Source: Ignavibacteriota bacterium
GTDB lineage: Bacteria; Bacteroidota; Ignavibacteria; Ignavibacteriales; Melioribacteraceae
Length of the DNA: 64,000 nucleotides
Reading direction: 5' to 3'
Assembly: GCA_016716225.1 (NCBI GenBank)
Contig: JADJWT010000001.1
Span: forward strand, 1,932,501-1,996,500
In this document: positions 11,814 to 20,334 of the stretch, in pieces
Position numbering within the stretch: the first letter of the stretch is position 1
Layout of the letters: the number at the start of each line of letters is the position of its first letter
Notes under the pieces: model-generated
Told to the model about the DNA's origin: nothing
Databases searched by the model: none
Seen by the model: only the letters and a program-made list of their open reading frames with translations
Made by a program: the position numbers and the translations under genes

Positions 11814-13142
11814 ATGAATAAAAAAGTTTCTTTATATACACTCGGTTGTAAATTGAATTTTTCTGAAACTTCAATTATTGGAAATGAATTTTTGAAAAAT
11901 GGATTTACAAAAGTAGAGTTTGAAGAAATTGCAGACGTATATGTAATTAATACTTGCACCGTAACGGAAAATGCTGAAAAAGATTGCCGTCAAATTGTAA
12001 GAAAAGCACTAAAGTTAAATCCGCAAGCTTACATAATTGTTACCGGATGTTATGCTCAATTGCGCGCTGAAGAAATTGCAAAAATTGAAGGAGTTGATGC
12101 AGTTTTGGGAAGTTCGGAAAAATTTAAAATTTTTGAATTGATAAAAGAATTTGATAAGGAAAATGTTTCGTGCATTTATGTAAATCCAACAGAAAATTTA
12201 AATGAATTTAATTCAGCACATTCTTCAGAAGGAGATGATAGAACTCGCGCATATTTCAAAATTCAAGACGGTTGCGATTATAAATGTACATTTTGTACAA
12301 TTCCTTTAGCTCGCGGAGAAAGTAGAAGTTTAAATTCAGATTTAGCTATAAAGCAAATCTCAGATTTGGTGAATCAAGGTTATAAAGAAATAATTTTAAC
12401 GGGTGTAAATGTTGGTGATTATGGAAAAAATATTCAAGAAAATTTTTATTCTTTGCTTCAAAAATTTGTAAATGTTGAAGGTGATTTCAGAATACGCATA
12501 AGCTCAATTGAGCCAAATTTATTATCAGATGAAATTATAAATCTTGCTGCAGAAAATCCAAAAATATGTAATCACTTTCATATTCCTTTGCAAAGCGGAA
12601 GTGATAAAATTCTAAAACTTATGCAGAGAAGATATAACACAACTTTTTATAAAAATGTAATTGAAAAAGTTGTAAATAAAATTCCGGATGTTGGAATTGG
12701 AATTGATATAATAATAGGATTTCCCGGTGAAACCGAAAAAGATTTTTTGGATACTTATAATTTTTTAAATGAACTTCCGGCTTCATATTTACATGTTTTT
12801 ACATATTCAGAAAGACCAAATACTAAAGCAATTTTGATGAATGAAAAAATTTCTCATGAAGAAAAAAAACGTAGAAGCAGTATGCTGAGAATTTTAAGTG
12901 AAAAGAAAAAAAATATTTTTTACCGAAAAATGATAGGAAAAAATTTGCATGTACTTTTTGAAGAAACAGAAAAAGAAAATCATCTTTATGGTTTTACATC
13001 TAATTATGTAAAAGTTAAATATCCCTTTGAAACTGACTTGGCAAATACTTTCAAATTTGTTAACATTAAAAGTGTTAATGATAATATTTGTTTAGTAGAA
13101 AATTTTTCCAAAGAATCAAAACCGGTAGAAATTTTATTATGA
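11814..13142 (+). CDS. mtaB: tRNA ms2-t6A methylthiotransferase MtaB
   Basis: MtaB is a radical-SAM enzyme that adds a methylthio group to t6A at position 37 of tRNAs reading ANN codons. The N-terminal iron-sulfur site uses Cys12 (LGCKLN), Cys48 (NTCTVT) and Cys79 (VTGCYAQ). The radical-SAM cluster CX3CX2C is at 154, 158 and 161 (GCDYKCTFC). The LGCKLN form and the 442-residue length fit MtaB better than MiaB or RimO. A TRAM-like C-terminal segment follows. Its stop overlaps the start of the next gene (ATGA). Confidence 0.94.
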   Translation: MNKKVSLYTLGCKLNFSETSIIGNEFLKNGFTKVEFEEIADVYVINTCTVTENAEKDCRQIVRKALKLNPQAYIIVTGCYAQLRAEEIAKIEGVDAVLGSSEKFKIFELIKEFDKENVSCIYVNPTENLNEFNSAHSSEGDDRTRAYFKIQDGCDYKCTFCTIPLARGESRSLNSDLAIKQISDLVNQGYKEIILTGVNVGDYGKNIQENFYSLLQKFVNVEGDFRIRISSIEPNLLSDEIINLAAENPKICNHFHIPLQSGSDKILKLMQRRYNTTFYKNVIEKVVNKIPDVGIGIDIIIGFPGETEKDFLDTYNFLNELPASYLHVFTYSERPNTKAILMNEKISHEEKKRRSSMLRILSEKKKNIFYRKMIGKNLHVLFEETEKENHLYGFTSNYVKVKYPFETDLANTFKFVNIKSVNDNICLVENFSKESKPVEILL

Positions 13143-13864
13143 AAAAATTACAATTGTTGATTTTATTATTCGTATTTACTCCACATTTTGTTGCACAAAA
13201 TGAATCTTTATTAAATTTGAAAAGTAATCTTTTGGTGAATTACGAAATTAATTCATCATTAATGTTTCAAGATAATTTTGAAAAGAAAAGTGCCGCTTTA
13301 GCAGTTTTATATTCTGTTCTGCTTCCGGGAATGGGAGAATTATATGCCGGGAATTATTCAACTGGTAAATATTTTACAATTGCTGATGGGGTAATTTGGG
13401 GATTCTTTAGTGGATTTACAATTTACGGAAATAATAAAGAAAGTGATTATAAATCATTTGCAAAAAGTTATGGCAGTGTAAATTTAAGCGGTAAAGACGA
13501 AGAATATTTTGCGAATATAAGTTTATACGAAAACATTGAAGATTTTAATACCGAGCAAGAGTTAAACAGAGAATTTGATGCTGTATATAATGTTAATACA
13601 CATTTCTGGGATTGGCAAAATTCTACACAAAGAAAAGTATATAGAGATTTATGGTCATCAAGCGAAACTGCTTATAGAAATGTTAGGTTTGCGGTTGGAG
13701 CATTAATCCTAAATAGAGTAGTTAGCGCAATTTTCGCTGTTAAAGCAGTAAACAATTATAACAAGCAGCAAAGTAATCAACTTTCATGGCGAGTTAACTT
13801 TGAATTTCAAAATCAACCGAATTTGACAAATAACTTTAAAATGAATTTTCAGCATTCATTTTAA
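13139..13864 (+). CDS. Secreted/membrane protein, DUF5683-like
   Basis: A 241-residue protein starting at the ATG that overlaps the mtaB stop. A longer in-frame start at 13088 lies inside mtaB and is not preferred. Residues 1-20 form a signal peptide (MKKLQLLILLFVF...). The segment LYSVLLPGMGELYAGNYSTGK near residue 60 resembles the DUF5683 family of Bacteroidota, whose function is unknown. Two hydrophobic segments flank a polar middle region, and a helix rich in V, A and I follows near 200. The overlap with mtaB suggests shared translation rather than shared function. It converges on the next gene with a 2-base gap. Confidence 0.72.
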   Translation: MKKLQLLILLFVFTPHFVAQNESLLNLKSNLLVNYEINSSLMFQDNFEKKSAALAVLYSVLLPGMGELYAGNYSTGKYFTIADGVIWGFFSGFTIYGNNKESDYKSFAKSYGSVNLSGKDEEYFANISLYENIEDFNTEQELNREFDAVYNVNTHFWDWQNSTQRKVYRDLWSSSETAYRNVRFAVGALILNRVVSAIFAVKAVNNYNKQQSNQLSWRVNFEFQNQPNLTNNFKMNFQHSF

Positions 13865-13866
13865 TT

Positions 13867-14817
13867 TTACAAAATCCCAATTGTGAATACAAAAGCTTTG
13901 TCGTTATAATCGTTAAATGTAATAATGTATTCAAAGTTTATAAAAAGTTGAACATTATAAGTATGTAAAACTCTAATTCCAGTTTTAAATCCTAATTCAA
14001 TTCCATGAGAGTCTAATTCTTTATTCTGATAAATTCCAAATTCATCATAATTATCAAAATAATCATGTTGTACCCAATGAAATCCAAGTGAAGTTCCAAC
14101 ATAAGGACAAATATCCGTCGGCGAAAATAAATAATTACCGTAAATATTCATTGCAAAACCGTTTCGTGCACCAGCCATTAATCCAACAGCATAGTTTTCA
14201 ATTTCATGATCAAAATAAGCATTTAGTGAAAAAACTTTTATTTCGTTATCATGTCCACTTGTTGGAAAAAGATATCCGAAATCTACACCAAAATTGTAAC
14301 GTGAATTTCTCCTTAAAACTTCTTCAGATTCTTTAGCAACTATGTTTCCAATCTGCACATTTTCTTTAAACGAATTTTTGTTAGCAACACTAATTGCAAC
14401 TCTTTTCATAACTGTTTCAAGATCGCCAATATTTGAAGAAGTTGCTTGTTCAATAAGGATTTTCTTCGCTGATTTTACATCAATTAAAATATATTGAACA
14501 ATAACTTTGTCGCCCAAGGAATTTAATTTACAGATTAGAGATTCATCTGAATTTAATTTTGATCCTAATTCAATTGCGCATTCCTCTTCTGTACATTCAC
14601 CTTCGGAAACAATTTCATATGTTTTTTTCTCTGAGATAATTTCAACATTTGAAAATTTACTTAACTCTAACCTTAAAATTGCTTCGGCAGTTTTGGATGT
14701 TGAATATTCAATTCCATTGGATACAATTGGCAAAACAACAATTTTACTTTGAGTGATATTTTGTGCGTAATTTGGAATGAATAAAAACAACAAAATTAAA
14801 AACAATAAATTTTTCAT
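13867..14817 (-). CDS. Putative outer-membrane protein with N-terminal CsgG/LpoB-like domain
   Basis: A protein of 316 residues, taking the ATG at 14817 because it opens a clean signal peptide (MKNLLFLILLFLFIPNYAQ). An ATG eight codons further upstream is possible. Residues 20-150 alternate strand and helix around SKIVVLPI, ILRLELSKFSNVEII and a two-cysteine stretch CTEEEC, much like the periplasmic domain of LpoB/CsgG-type proteins that read envelope state. Residues 170-316 show alternating aromatic strands with a final hydrophobic residue (FTIGIL), typical of an eight-strand outer-membrane barrel. The domain reading is inference. No specific family is recognised. Confidence 0.65.
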   Translation of the reverse strand: MKNLLFLILLFLFIPNYAQNITQSKIVVLPIVSNGIEYSTSKTAEAILRLELSKFSNVEIISEKKTYEIVSEGECTEEECAIELGSKLNSDESLICKLNSLGDKVIVQYILIDVKSAKKILIEQATSSNIGDLETVMKRVAISVANKNSFKENVQIGNIVAKESEEVLRRNSRYNFGVDFGYLFPTSGHDNEIKVFSLNAYFDHEIENYAVGLMAGARNGFAMNIYGNYLFSPTDICPYVGTSLGFHWVQHDYFDNYDEFGIYQNKELDSHGIELGFKTGIRVLHTYNVQLFINFEYIITFNDYNDKAFVFTIGIL

Positions 14818-14911
14818 TTTAAAATTCCCCAAAATTACCAAATCAAATTACGTTGATAAAAATTATGTAACAATAAAAATTATATGTAAATATTTTTGAC
14901 CATTAACATAT

Positions 14912-16300
14912 TTAATTAGATGTAATTATTGAATTATCATTTATTTTTATTTGTTCTGTTGTTTTATTTTCAAGAAATACATTTCCAATTAATTTTACAT
15001 TTTTTCCGAAAGAATAATTTCCATTAATAACTAATTTTTCGCAATTTACTAAAGAAAGTGGAAATGGAATTTTTTCATCTAAATCATCAACAAGTTTATA
15101 ATTTTTTGAATCTAATCTTACAAACAAAGGCTGCAATTTTCTTTCCGGATTTATTATTACTCTAAAATTTTCAGTTAAAATATAGTTATCTGATCGAACA
15201 GCTAATAAATCATCTGTTGTTTTTACTGGTGCAAATCTTGTTCTGGGAACACAAATTGCCGAAGCATTATTAAAAACAGAAATCGCAGAACCCATTGCCG
15301 TTTCTAATTGAAATACACTTTGTGAATTTGAATTTCTCGGATCAACTGTTTTTTTATTTACAATCATTGGCAAGCCAAGGATATTATTATTTTCTTTTAA
15401 AATATTTTGCAGAGCTTTTAGGTTGATCCAAATATTATTTGTGTTAAAAAATTTATGTTTCTCAATATTTTGAAAATCGATTTCATCTGACTTTAAACAC
15501 TGCGCTGATTCACGCAAAACAAATTGGTCGTTTTGGAGTTTTGCTAAATGTCCACCTTTTTTATCTGCTTCAGTTCTTTCTGTAACTTCCATTAAAAACG
15601 GAAATTTATTCTTGGCAAAATATCCTAAAATTCTCAAATCCATTACTGCGCCGAGATTATCTGAGTTCGAGATAAATGCAAATTCAAATTTATGCGATAA
15701 TAATTTTTCCAACATTCCACTTGTAAAAAGTGCAGTATAGATTTCGCCATGTCCGGGCGGACACCATTCAAGATTTTCATTTTCTTTAAATTCCACAGGT
15801 TCATAATTATTAGAATTTATTTTTGGAATTTTATGTTGAAGAAAATCAAAAGGAATTTTATTATTTAATTCTGGATATTTTTTTAATACTTCCAATGATT
15901 TCTTTTCTGTATTAAAACTGTTCATCAGCACTAACGGAATTTTACTGTTAATTGTTTGCTTTACAATTATGTCTAAAAAAGTTAAATCATTTTTAATTTT
16001 AAGTAAAGATTTAGCTTCACTCAATCCCATGCTTGTTCCCAAGCCGCCGTTAAGTTTGATCATAACGGAATTTTGTAAAACTTCTTTACCAAAATTTTCA
16101 AACTCGTTATCTAATTTTTCTGAATTTTGTAAGGCATCAATTGGGAAAATTTCAGATTCGGGGAGCATTCCCGTTTCACCGCTTAATAATTGATTGTAAT
16201 AAAATTCAAATGTATCAGTTACAATTTTAGGAAGATTCTCATCTTCCATTTTTTTTCTAAATTTTTCTATAGAATTTTTATGCAAAATTTCCTCCATCAT
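14912..16300 (-). CDS. UDP-sugar pyrophosphorylase (UTP-glucose-1-phosphate uridylyltransferase, UDPGP family)
   Basis: This enzyme makes UDP-glucose (or a related UDP-sugar) from UTP and the sugar 1-phosphate, feeding cell-envelope glycan synthesis. The 462-residue protein belongs to the eukaryotic-type UDPGP family, not to bacterial GalU. It has the nucleotide-binding block KLNGGLGTSMGLSEAKS near residue 83, WCPPGHGEIYTAL near 180 and ISNSDNLGAVMD near 210. The C-terminal part forms the left-handed helix region. Its start overlaps the arfB stop by one base, and the protein opens with two consecutive methionines. The UDP-sugar specificity is not certain. Confidence 0.88.
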   Translation of the reverse strand: MMEEILHKNSIEKFRKKMEDENLPKIVTDTFEFYYNQLLSGETGMLPESEIFPIDALQNSEKLDNEFENFGKEVLQNSVMIKLNGGLGTSMGLSEAKSLLKIKNDLTFLDIIVKQTINSKIPLVLMNSFNTEKKSLEVLKKYPELNNKIPFDFLQHKIPKINSNNYEPVEFKENENLEWCPPGHGEIYTALFTSGMLEKLLSHKFEFAFISNSDNLGAVMDLRILGYFAKNKFPFLMEVTERTEADKKGGHLAKLQNDQFVLRESAQCLKSDEIDFQNIEKHKFFNTNNIWINLKALQNILKENNNILGLPMIVNKKTVDPRNSNSQSVFQLETAMGSAISVFNNASAICVPRTRFAPVKTTDDLLAVRSDNYILTENFRVIINPERKLQPLFVRLDSKNYKLVDDLDEKIPFPLSLVNCEKLVINGNYSFGKNVKLIGNVFLENKTTEQIKINDNSIITSN

Positions 16301-16719
16301 TATTCGGAAATTACTTTTTTCCTTGAATATTTTATCTGCGATTTGTGTTTTTTTGATTCAATTCTTTTTTCTTTTGATAATTTTGTTGGCTTGGTTTTGT
16401 TTCTGGATTTTTCTTTTATTGCAGCTTTTTTAATAATTGCAATTAATCTTTCAATAGCATCTATTTTATTTTTTTCTTGTGTTCTAAATCGTTTTGCTTC
16501 AATAAGCAAAATTCCTTTCGAGGAAATTTTCTTACCGCCTCCTTTTATTAATCTTAACTTAACTTCTTCTGGTAAATTTTCGGAGGATTTTATATCAAAC
16601 TTTAATTGAACAGCAGTTGAAACTTTATTTACATTTTGTCCACCCGGACCCGAAGATCTAATAAAAGCAAATTGTAATTCTTCTTCACTAATTTTTATGT
16701 CTGTTGTAACATCAATCAA
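16300..16719 (-). CDS. arfB: Alternative ribosome-rescue factor ArfB (peptidyl-tRNA hydrolase)
   Basis: ArfB enters stalled ribosomes and hydrolyses peptidyl-tRNA with a GGQ loop. The motif SSGPGGQNVNKVSTAV is at residues 17-32 and matches the release-factor catalytic domain. The 139-residue length and the C-terminal tail rich in lysine, arginine and serine (KHKSQIKYSRKK) match ArfB, whose basic tail occupies the empty mRNA channel. There is no codon-recognition domain. It is divergent from secA and leads the two-gene unit with the UDP-sugar pyrophosphorylase. Confidence 0.93.
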   Translation of the reverse strand: MIDVTTDIKISEEELQFAFIRSSGPGGQNVNKVSTAVQLKFDIKSSENLPEEVKLRLIKGGGKKISSKGILLIEAKRFRTQEKNKIDAIERLIAIIKKAAIKEKSRNKTKPTKLSKEKRIESKKHKSQIKYSRKKVISE

Positions 16720-16931
16720 TTTAAAATCCTCTAGAAATTCAATTTAAATAAAATCAAACTGTAAAAATTTTTGACTTTTAATCTAAAATAAGATTTGCAA
16801 ATTTAACTAAAAATAAAATTTAGAATTTGTCAATTATAAATAAATAGTTAAATGCAGATAAAATATAGCTTAATTGCATTTCAGACAGCCTTTAATTACT
16901 TTTAACATTCTGAAAAAATGGAGTAAAATGA

Positions 16932-19900
16932 ATGTTAACTAGTTTAATAAGAAAGGTTTTTGGAGATAAAAATTCGCGTGCGCTTAAAGAGTTATGGCCA
17001 ATCGTTGATTCTATAAAATTAGAATATGAAAAGGTTAAAGATTTATCGGAAGAGCAGCTTAAGCAGAAAACAGTTGAGTTAAAAGCAAAAATTGAAAGTG
17101 AGACTTCGGATTTAAAAAATAGAATTTCTGAATTAACTAACTCTTTAAAATCAAATGATTTTGAAGGCGATATTGAAAATACTCATATTGAATTAGAAGA
17201 ATTAAATGAACAGCTTGATAATAAATATGAAGAAATTTTAAGCGCAGTTCTTCCTGAGGCTTATGCAGTTGTTAAAGCCACTTGTGCAAAATTAGTAGGT
17301 AAAACTTGGGACGCAGCCGGTTCAAAAATTACTTGGAATATGATCCCTTATGATGTACAACTTTTGGGAGGCGTTGTTTTACACCAAGGTAAAATTGCAG
17401 AAATGGCAACCGGTGAAGGTAAAACGCTTGTTGCAACACTTCCAATTTACTTAAATGCACTAACCGGAAGAGGAGTTCACATTGTAACTGTGAATGATTA
17501 TTTGGCAAAACGTGATAGCGAATGGATGGGTGAAATTTTTAAATTTCACGGTTTAACGGTTGGATGTATTCTTAATACAATGGATAACGATACCAGAAAA
17601 AAAATATATGAATGTGATATTACATACGGAACAAATAATGAATTTGGTTTTGATTATTTGCGAGACAATATGGCTATTGCAAAAGAACATCTTGTTCAAC
17701 GAGGTCATAATTTTGCAATTGTAGATGAAGTTGATTCAGTTCTTATAGATGAAGCAAGAACTCCGTTAATTATTTCAGGTCCGGTTGGAAATACCGAACA
17801 TAAATTTGATGAAATGAAACCTAAAGTTGAAAGATTATTTAGAAAGCAAGCAGGCTTGGTAGCATCAATTGTTCAGGAAGCTGAAGATTTAATTTCAAGA
17901 GGAAGTGATAAAGAAAAAGCCGGAATAAATTTGCTTCGTGCTCACAGAGGATTTCCGAAAAATAAAAAACTTGCAAAACTTTTTAGTGAACCGGAAAATA
18001 AAAAATTAATGACAGCAACAGAATTAGAATTTCTTAGAGAAAAAGAAAAACGAATGCCGGAAATTGATGAAGAATTATATTTTGCAATTGATGAAAAAAA
18101 CAATTCAATTAATCTTACCGAAAAAGGAAGAGAAGAATTAGCATACGGTTCTGCTGAAGGAAAAGAATTTTTTGTACTTCCAGATTTAGGAACCGAAATT
18201 AGCAAACTTGATAATGATGAATCGCTTAGCACTGATTTAAGACTTAAGAAAAAAGATGAACTTTACCACTTGTATAGTGAAAGAATGGATAGAATCCATA
18301 CTATAAATCAACTCTTAAAGGCATATAGTTTATTTGAAAAAGATGATGAATATGTAATAACTGAAGATGGAAAAATTGCAATTGTTGATGAATTTACCGG
18401 CCGTATTTTACCCGGAAGAAGATATTCCGATGGTTTGCATCAAGCAATTGAAGCTAAAGAAAATGTAAAAGTTGAGCGTGATACTCAAACAATGGCAACA
18501 ATCACACTTCAAAATTATTTTAGATTATACAAAAAATTGGCGGGAATGACCGGAACCGCAGAAACTGAAGAGGGGGAATTCCAGCAAATATATAAATTGG
18601 ATGTTGTGGTAATTCCAACAAATAAACCAATTGCAAGAGATGATCAAGATGATTTTATTTATAGAACCAAACGAGAAAAACTCAATGCCGTACTTGAAAA
18701 AATAAAGGAATTAAAAGATGAAAAAAGACCTGTTCTTGTCGGTACAACAAGCGTAGAACTTTCTGAAACTATAAGCAGAATGTTAAAACGTCAGGGAATA
18801 GCTCACAATGTTCTAAATGCAAAGCAGCATAAAAGTGAAGCGGAAATTGTTGCCTTTGCTGGTCAACCTGGAGCTGTAACAATTGCAACAAATATGGCTG
18901 GTCGTGGAACAGATATAAAACTTGGCGAAGGAATTACGGAAAAAGGTGGATTATACATTTTAGGAACAGAAAGACATGAATCAAGAAGAATTGATAGGCA
19001 GTTAAGAGGAAGGTCGGGTAGACAAGGTGACCCCGGAACTTCAAAATTTTATGTTTCACTTGAAGATGATTTGATGCGATTATTCAGCAGCGATCGTGTG
19101 ACAAATATTATGAGCAAAATTGGATTTGAAGAAGGTGAGGCATTAACACATCCGATGATTACAAAATCAGTTGAACGTGCTCAGAAAAAAGTGGAAGAAA
19201 ACAACTTTGCTATTAGAAAAAGACTTCTTGAATATGATGATGTAATGAATCAGCAGAGAAGTGTTATTTATTCAAGACGACAAAGAGCTCTTGAAGGTGA
19301 AAGATTAAAAACCGAAATATTTGAATTATTGACCGAATATGTTGAAGTAACCGTAGACAAGTATTTTGATGATGTAAATGTTGATTCATTGAAAGCCGAT
19401 TTGCTTCAGCATTTGCTCATTGAAGTAAAAATAAATCCGGAGGAATTTGAACAAAAAGGTAAAGCCGGAATTGCTGATTTAATAATGCAAACGGCAAAAG
19501 ATTTTTATGCGCGAAAAGAAGAAATGATCGGCTCTGATTTAATGGCTCGATTAGAACGTTATGCAGTTTTAAGTGTTATCGATGAAAAATGGAAAGAACA
19601 TTTGAGAGAAATGGACGATCTCAAAGAAGGAATTGGTCTAAGGGCTTACGGACAGAAAGATCCACTCGTTGAATATAAATCTGAAGCATATCATTTGTTT
19701 GTAAGCTTAATATCAGACATAAGAAATGAAGTTATTTCTTTCTGTTTCAAGTTTTTCCCTCAACAGCCAGATGAAGTTCAAGCTCGCAGAGCGCGTCAAC
19801 TAAGGATGCAGACAGTTAAAGACAGTGTTCAAAATTTAGGTTTGCAAAATTCCGAAACAGCTAAGGAGAGCAGAAACAGAGGGAAACAACAACCAATTAA

Positions 19901-19982
19901 AGTTGAAGAAAAAGCCGGGAGAAACGATCCTTGCCCTTGTGGAAGTGGTAAGAAATATAAAAATTGTCATGGACGTGAATAG
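16932..19982 (+). CDS. secA: Preprotein translocase ATPase SecA
   Basis: SecA is the cytoplasmic motor that pushes unfolded preproteins through SecYEG. The 1016-residue protein has Walker A (MATGEGKTL) near residue 160, the DEVDSVLIDEARTPLIISG block, the second helicase domain (GRGTDIKLG and RQLRGRSGRQGD) and a C-terminal zinc tail (RNDPCPCGSGKKYKNCHG). An insertion of about 90 residues after ISGPVG lengthens it relative to E. coli SecA (901) and fits Bacteroidota-type SecA. The ATG at 16932 is preferred because GGAG is 8 nt upstream. An out-of-frame ATG 4 bases earlier reaches a stop after four codons. Confidence 0.97.
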   Translation: MLTSLIRKVFGDKNSRALKELWPIVDSIKLEYEKVKDLSEEQLKQKTVELKAKIESETSDLKNRISELTNSLKSNDFEGDIENTHIELEELNEQLDNKYEEILSAVLPEAYAVVKATCAKLVGKTWDAAGSKITWNMIPYDVQLLGGVVLHQGKIAEMATGEGKTLVATLPIYLNALTGRGVHIVTVNDYLAKRDSEWMGEIFKFHGLTVGCILNTMDNDTRKKIYECDITYGTNNEFGFDYLRDNMAIAKEHLVQRGHNFAIVDEVDSVLIDEARTPLIISGPVGNTEHKFDEMKPKVERLFRKQAGLVASIVQEAEDLISRGSDKEKAGINLLRAHRGFPKNKKLAKLFSEPENKKLMTATELEFLREKEKRMPEIDEELYFAIDEKNNSINLTEKGREELAYGSAEGKEFFVLPDLGTEISKLDNDESLSTDLRLKKKDELYHLYSERMDRIHTINQLLKAYSLFEKDDEYVITEDGKIAIVDEFTGRILPGRRYSDGLHQAIEAKENVKVERDTQTMATITLQNYFRLYKKLAGMTGTAETEEGEFQQIYKLDVVVIPTNKPIARDDQDDFIYRTKREKLNAVLEKIKELKDEKRPVLVGTTSVELSETISRMLKRQGIAHNVLNAKQHKSEAEIVAFAGQPGAVTIATNMAGRGTDIKLGEGITEKGGLYILGTERHESRRIDRQLRGRSGRQGDPGTSKFYVSLEDDLMRLFSSDRVTNIMSKIGFEEGEALTHPMITKSVERAQKKVEENNFAIRKRLLEYDDVMNQQRSVIYSRRQRALEGERLKTEIFELLTEYVEVTVDKYFDDVNVDSLKADLLQHLLIEVKINPEEFEQKGKAGIADLIMQTAKDFYARKEEMIGSDLMARLERYAVLSVIDEKWKEHLREMDDLKEGIGLRAYGQKDPLVEYKSEAYHLFVSLISDIRNEVISFCFKFFPQQPDEVQARRARQLRMQTVKDSVQNLGLQNSETAKESRNRGKQQPIKVEEKAGRNDPCPCGSGKKYKNCHGRE

Positions 19983-20320
19983 TGAAAAAAATTGAAGCGA
20001 TTATTAGAACACATCTTTTAGAAAATGTTAAACAAGCTTTATTTGAGTTTGGAATTGGAGGCTTAACTATTTCTGAAATAAGAGGTTATGGAAGGCAAAA
20101 AGGACATAAAGAGATCTACAGAGGGAGCGAATACCAAATTGATTTTGTTCCAAAATTAAAATTAGAAATTGTAGTTAATGATAATATTTTTGAAAAAGTA
20201 ATTAATACTATTATTGAAAAAGCTAAAACAGGTAAAATTGGTGATGGTAAAATATTTGTTTCGAATATAGAGGACGTAATTAGAATTAGAACCGGCGAAA
20301 GCGGACCAGAAGCACTTTAA
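19982..20320 (+). CDS. glnB: P-II family nitrogen regulator
   Basis: A 112-residue P-II signal protein, which senses ATP/ADP and 2-oxoglutarate and controls nitrogen metabolism by binding partners. The T-loop is complete, with Tyr51, the site uridylylated in E. coli GlnB, in the stretch YGRQKGHKEIYRGSEY. The B-loop TGKIGDGKIFV and C-loop IRIRTGESGPEAL are also conserved. The start is a GTG whose G is the last base of the secA stop, so translation is probably coupled. No ammonium transporter or glutamine synthetase gene is nearby, so GlnB versus GlnK cannot be decided. Confidence 0.9.
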   Translation: MKKIEAIIRTHLLENVKQALFEFGIGGLTISEIRGYGRQKGHKEIYRGSEYQIDFVPKLKLEIVVNDNIFEKVINTIIEKAKTGKIGDGKIFVSNIEDVIRIRTGESGPEAL

Positions 20321-20334
20321 TTTTTATTTGATAA

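Noticed and set aside
11696..11959. Minus-strand open frame of 87 codons
   Set aside because: It crosses the low-complexity inverted repeat and the start of mtaB; composition is hydrophobic nonsense.
17942..18232. Minus-strand open frame inside secA
   Set aside because: Antisense to a well-conserved part of SecA, rich in Ser and Phe, with no initiation signal.
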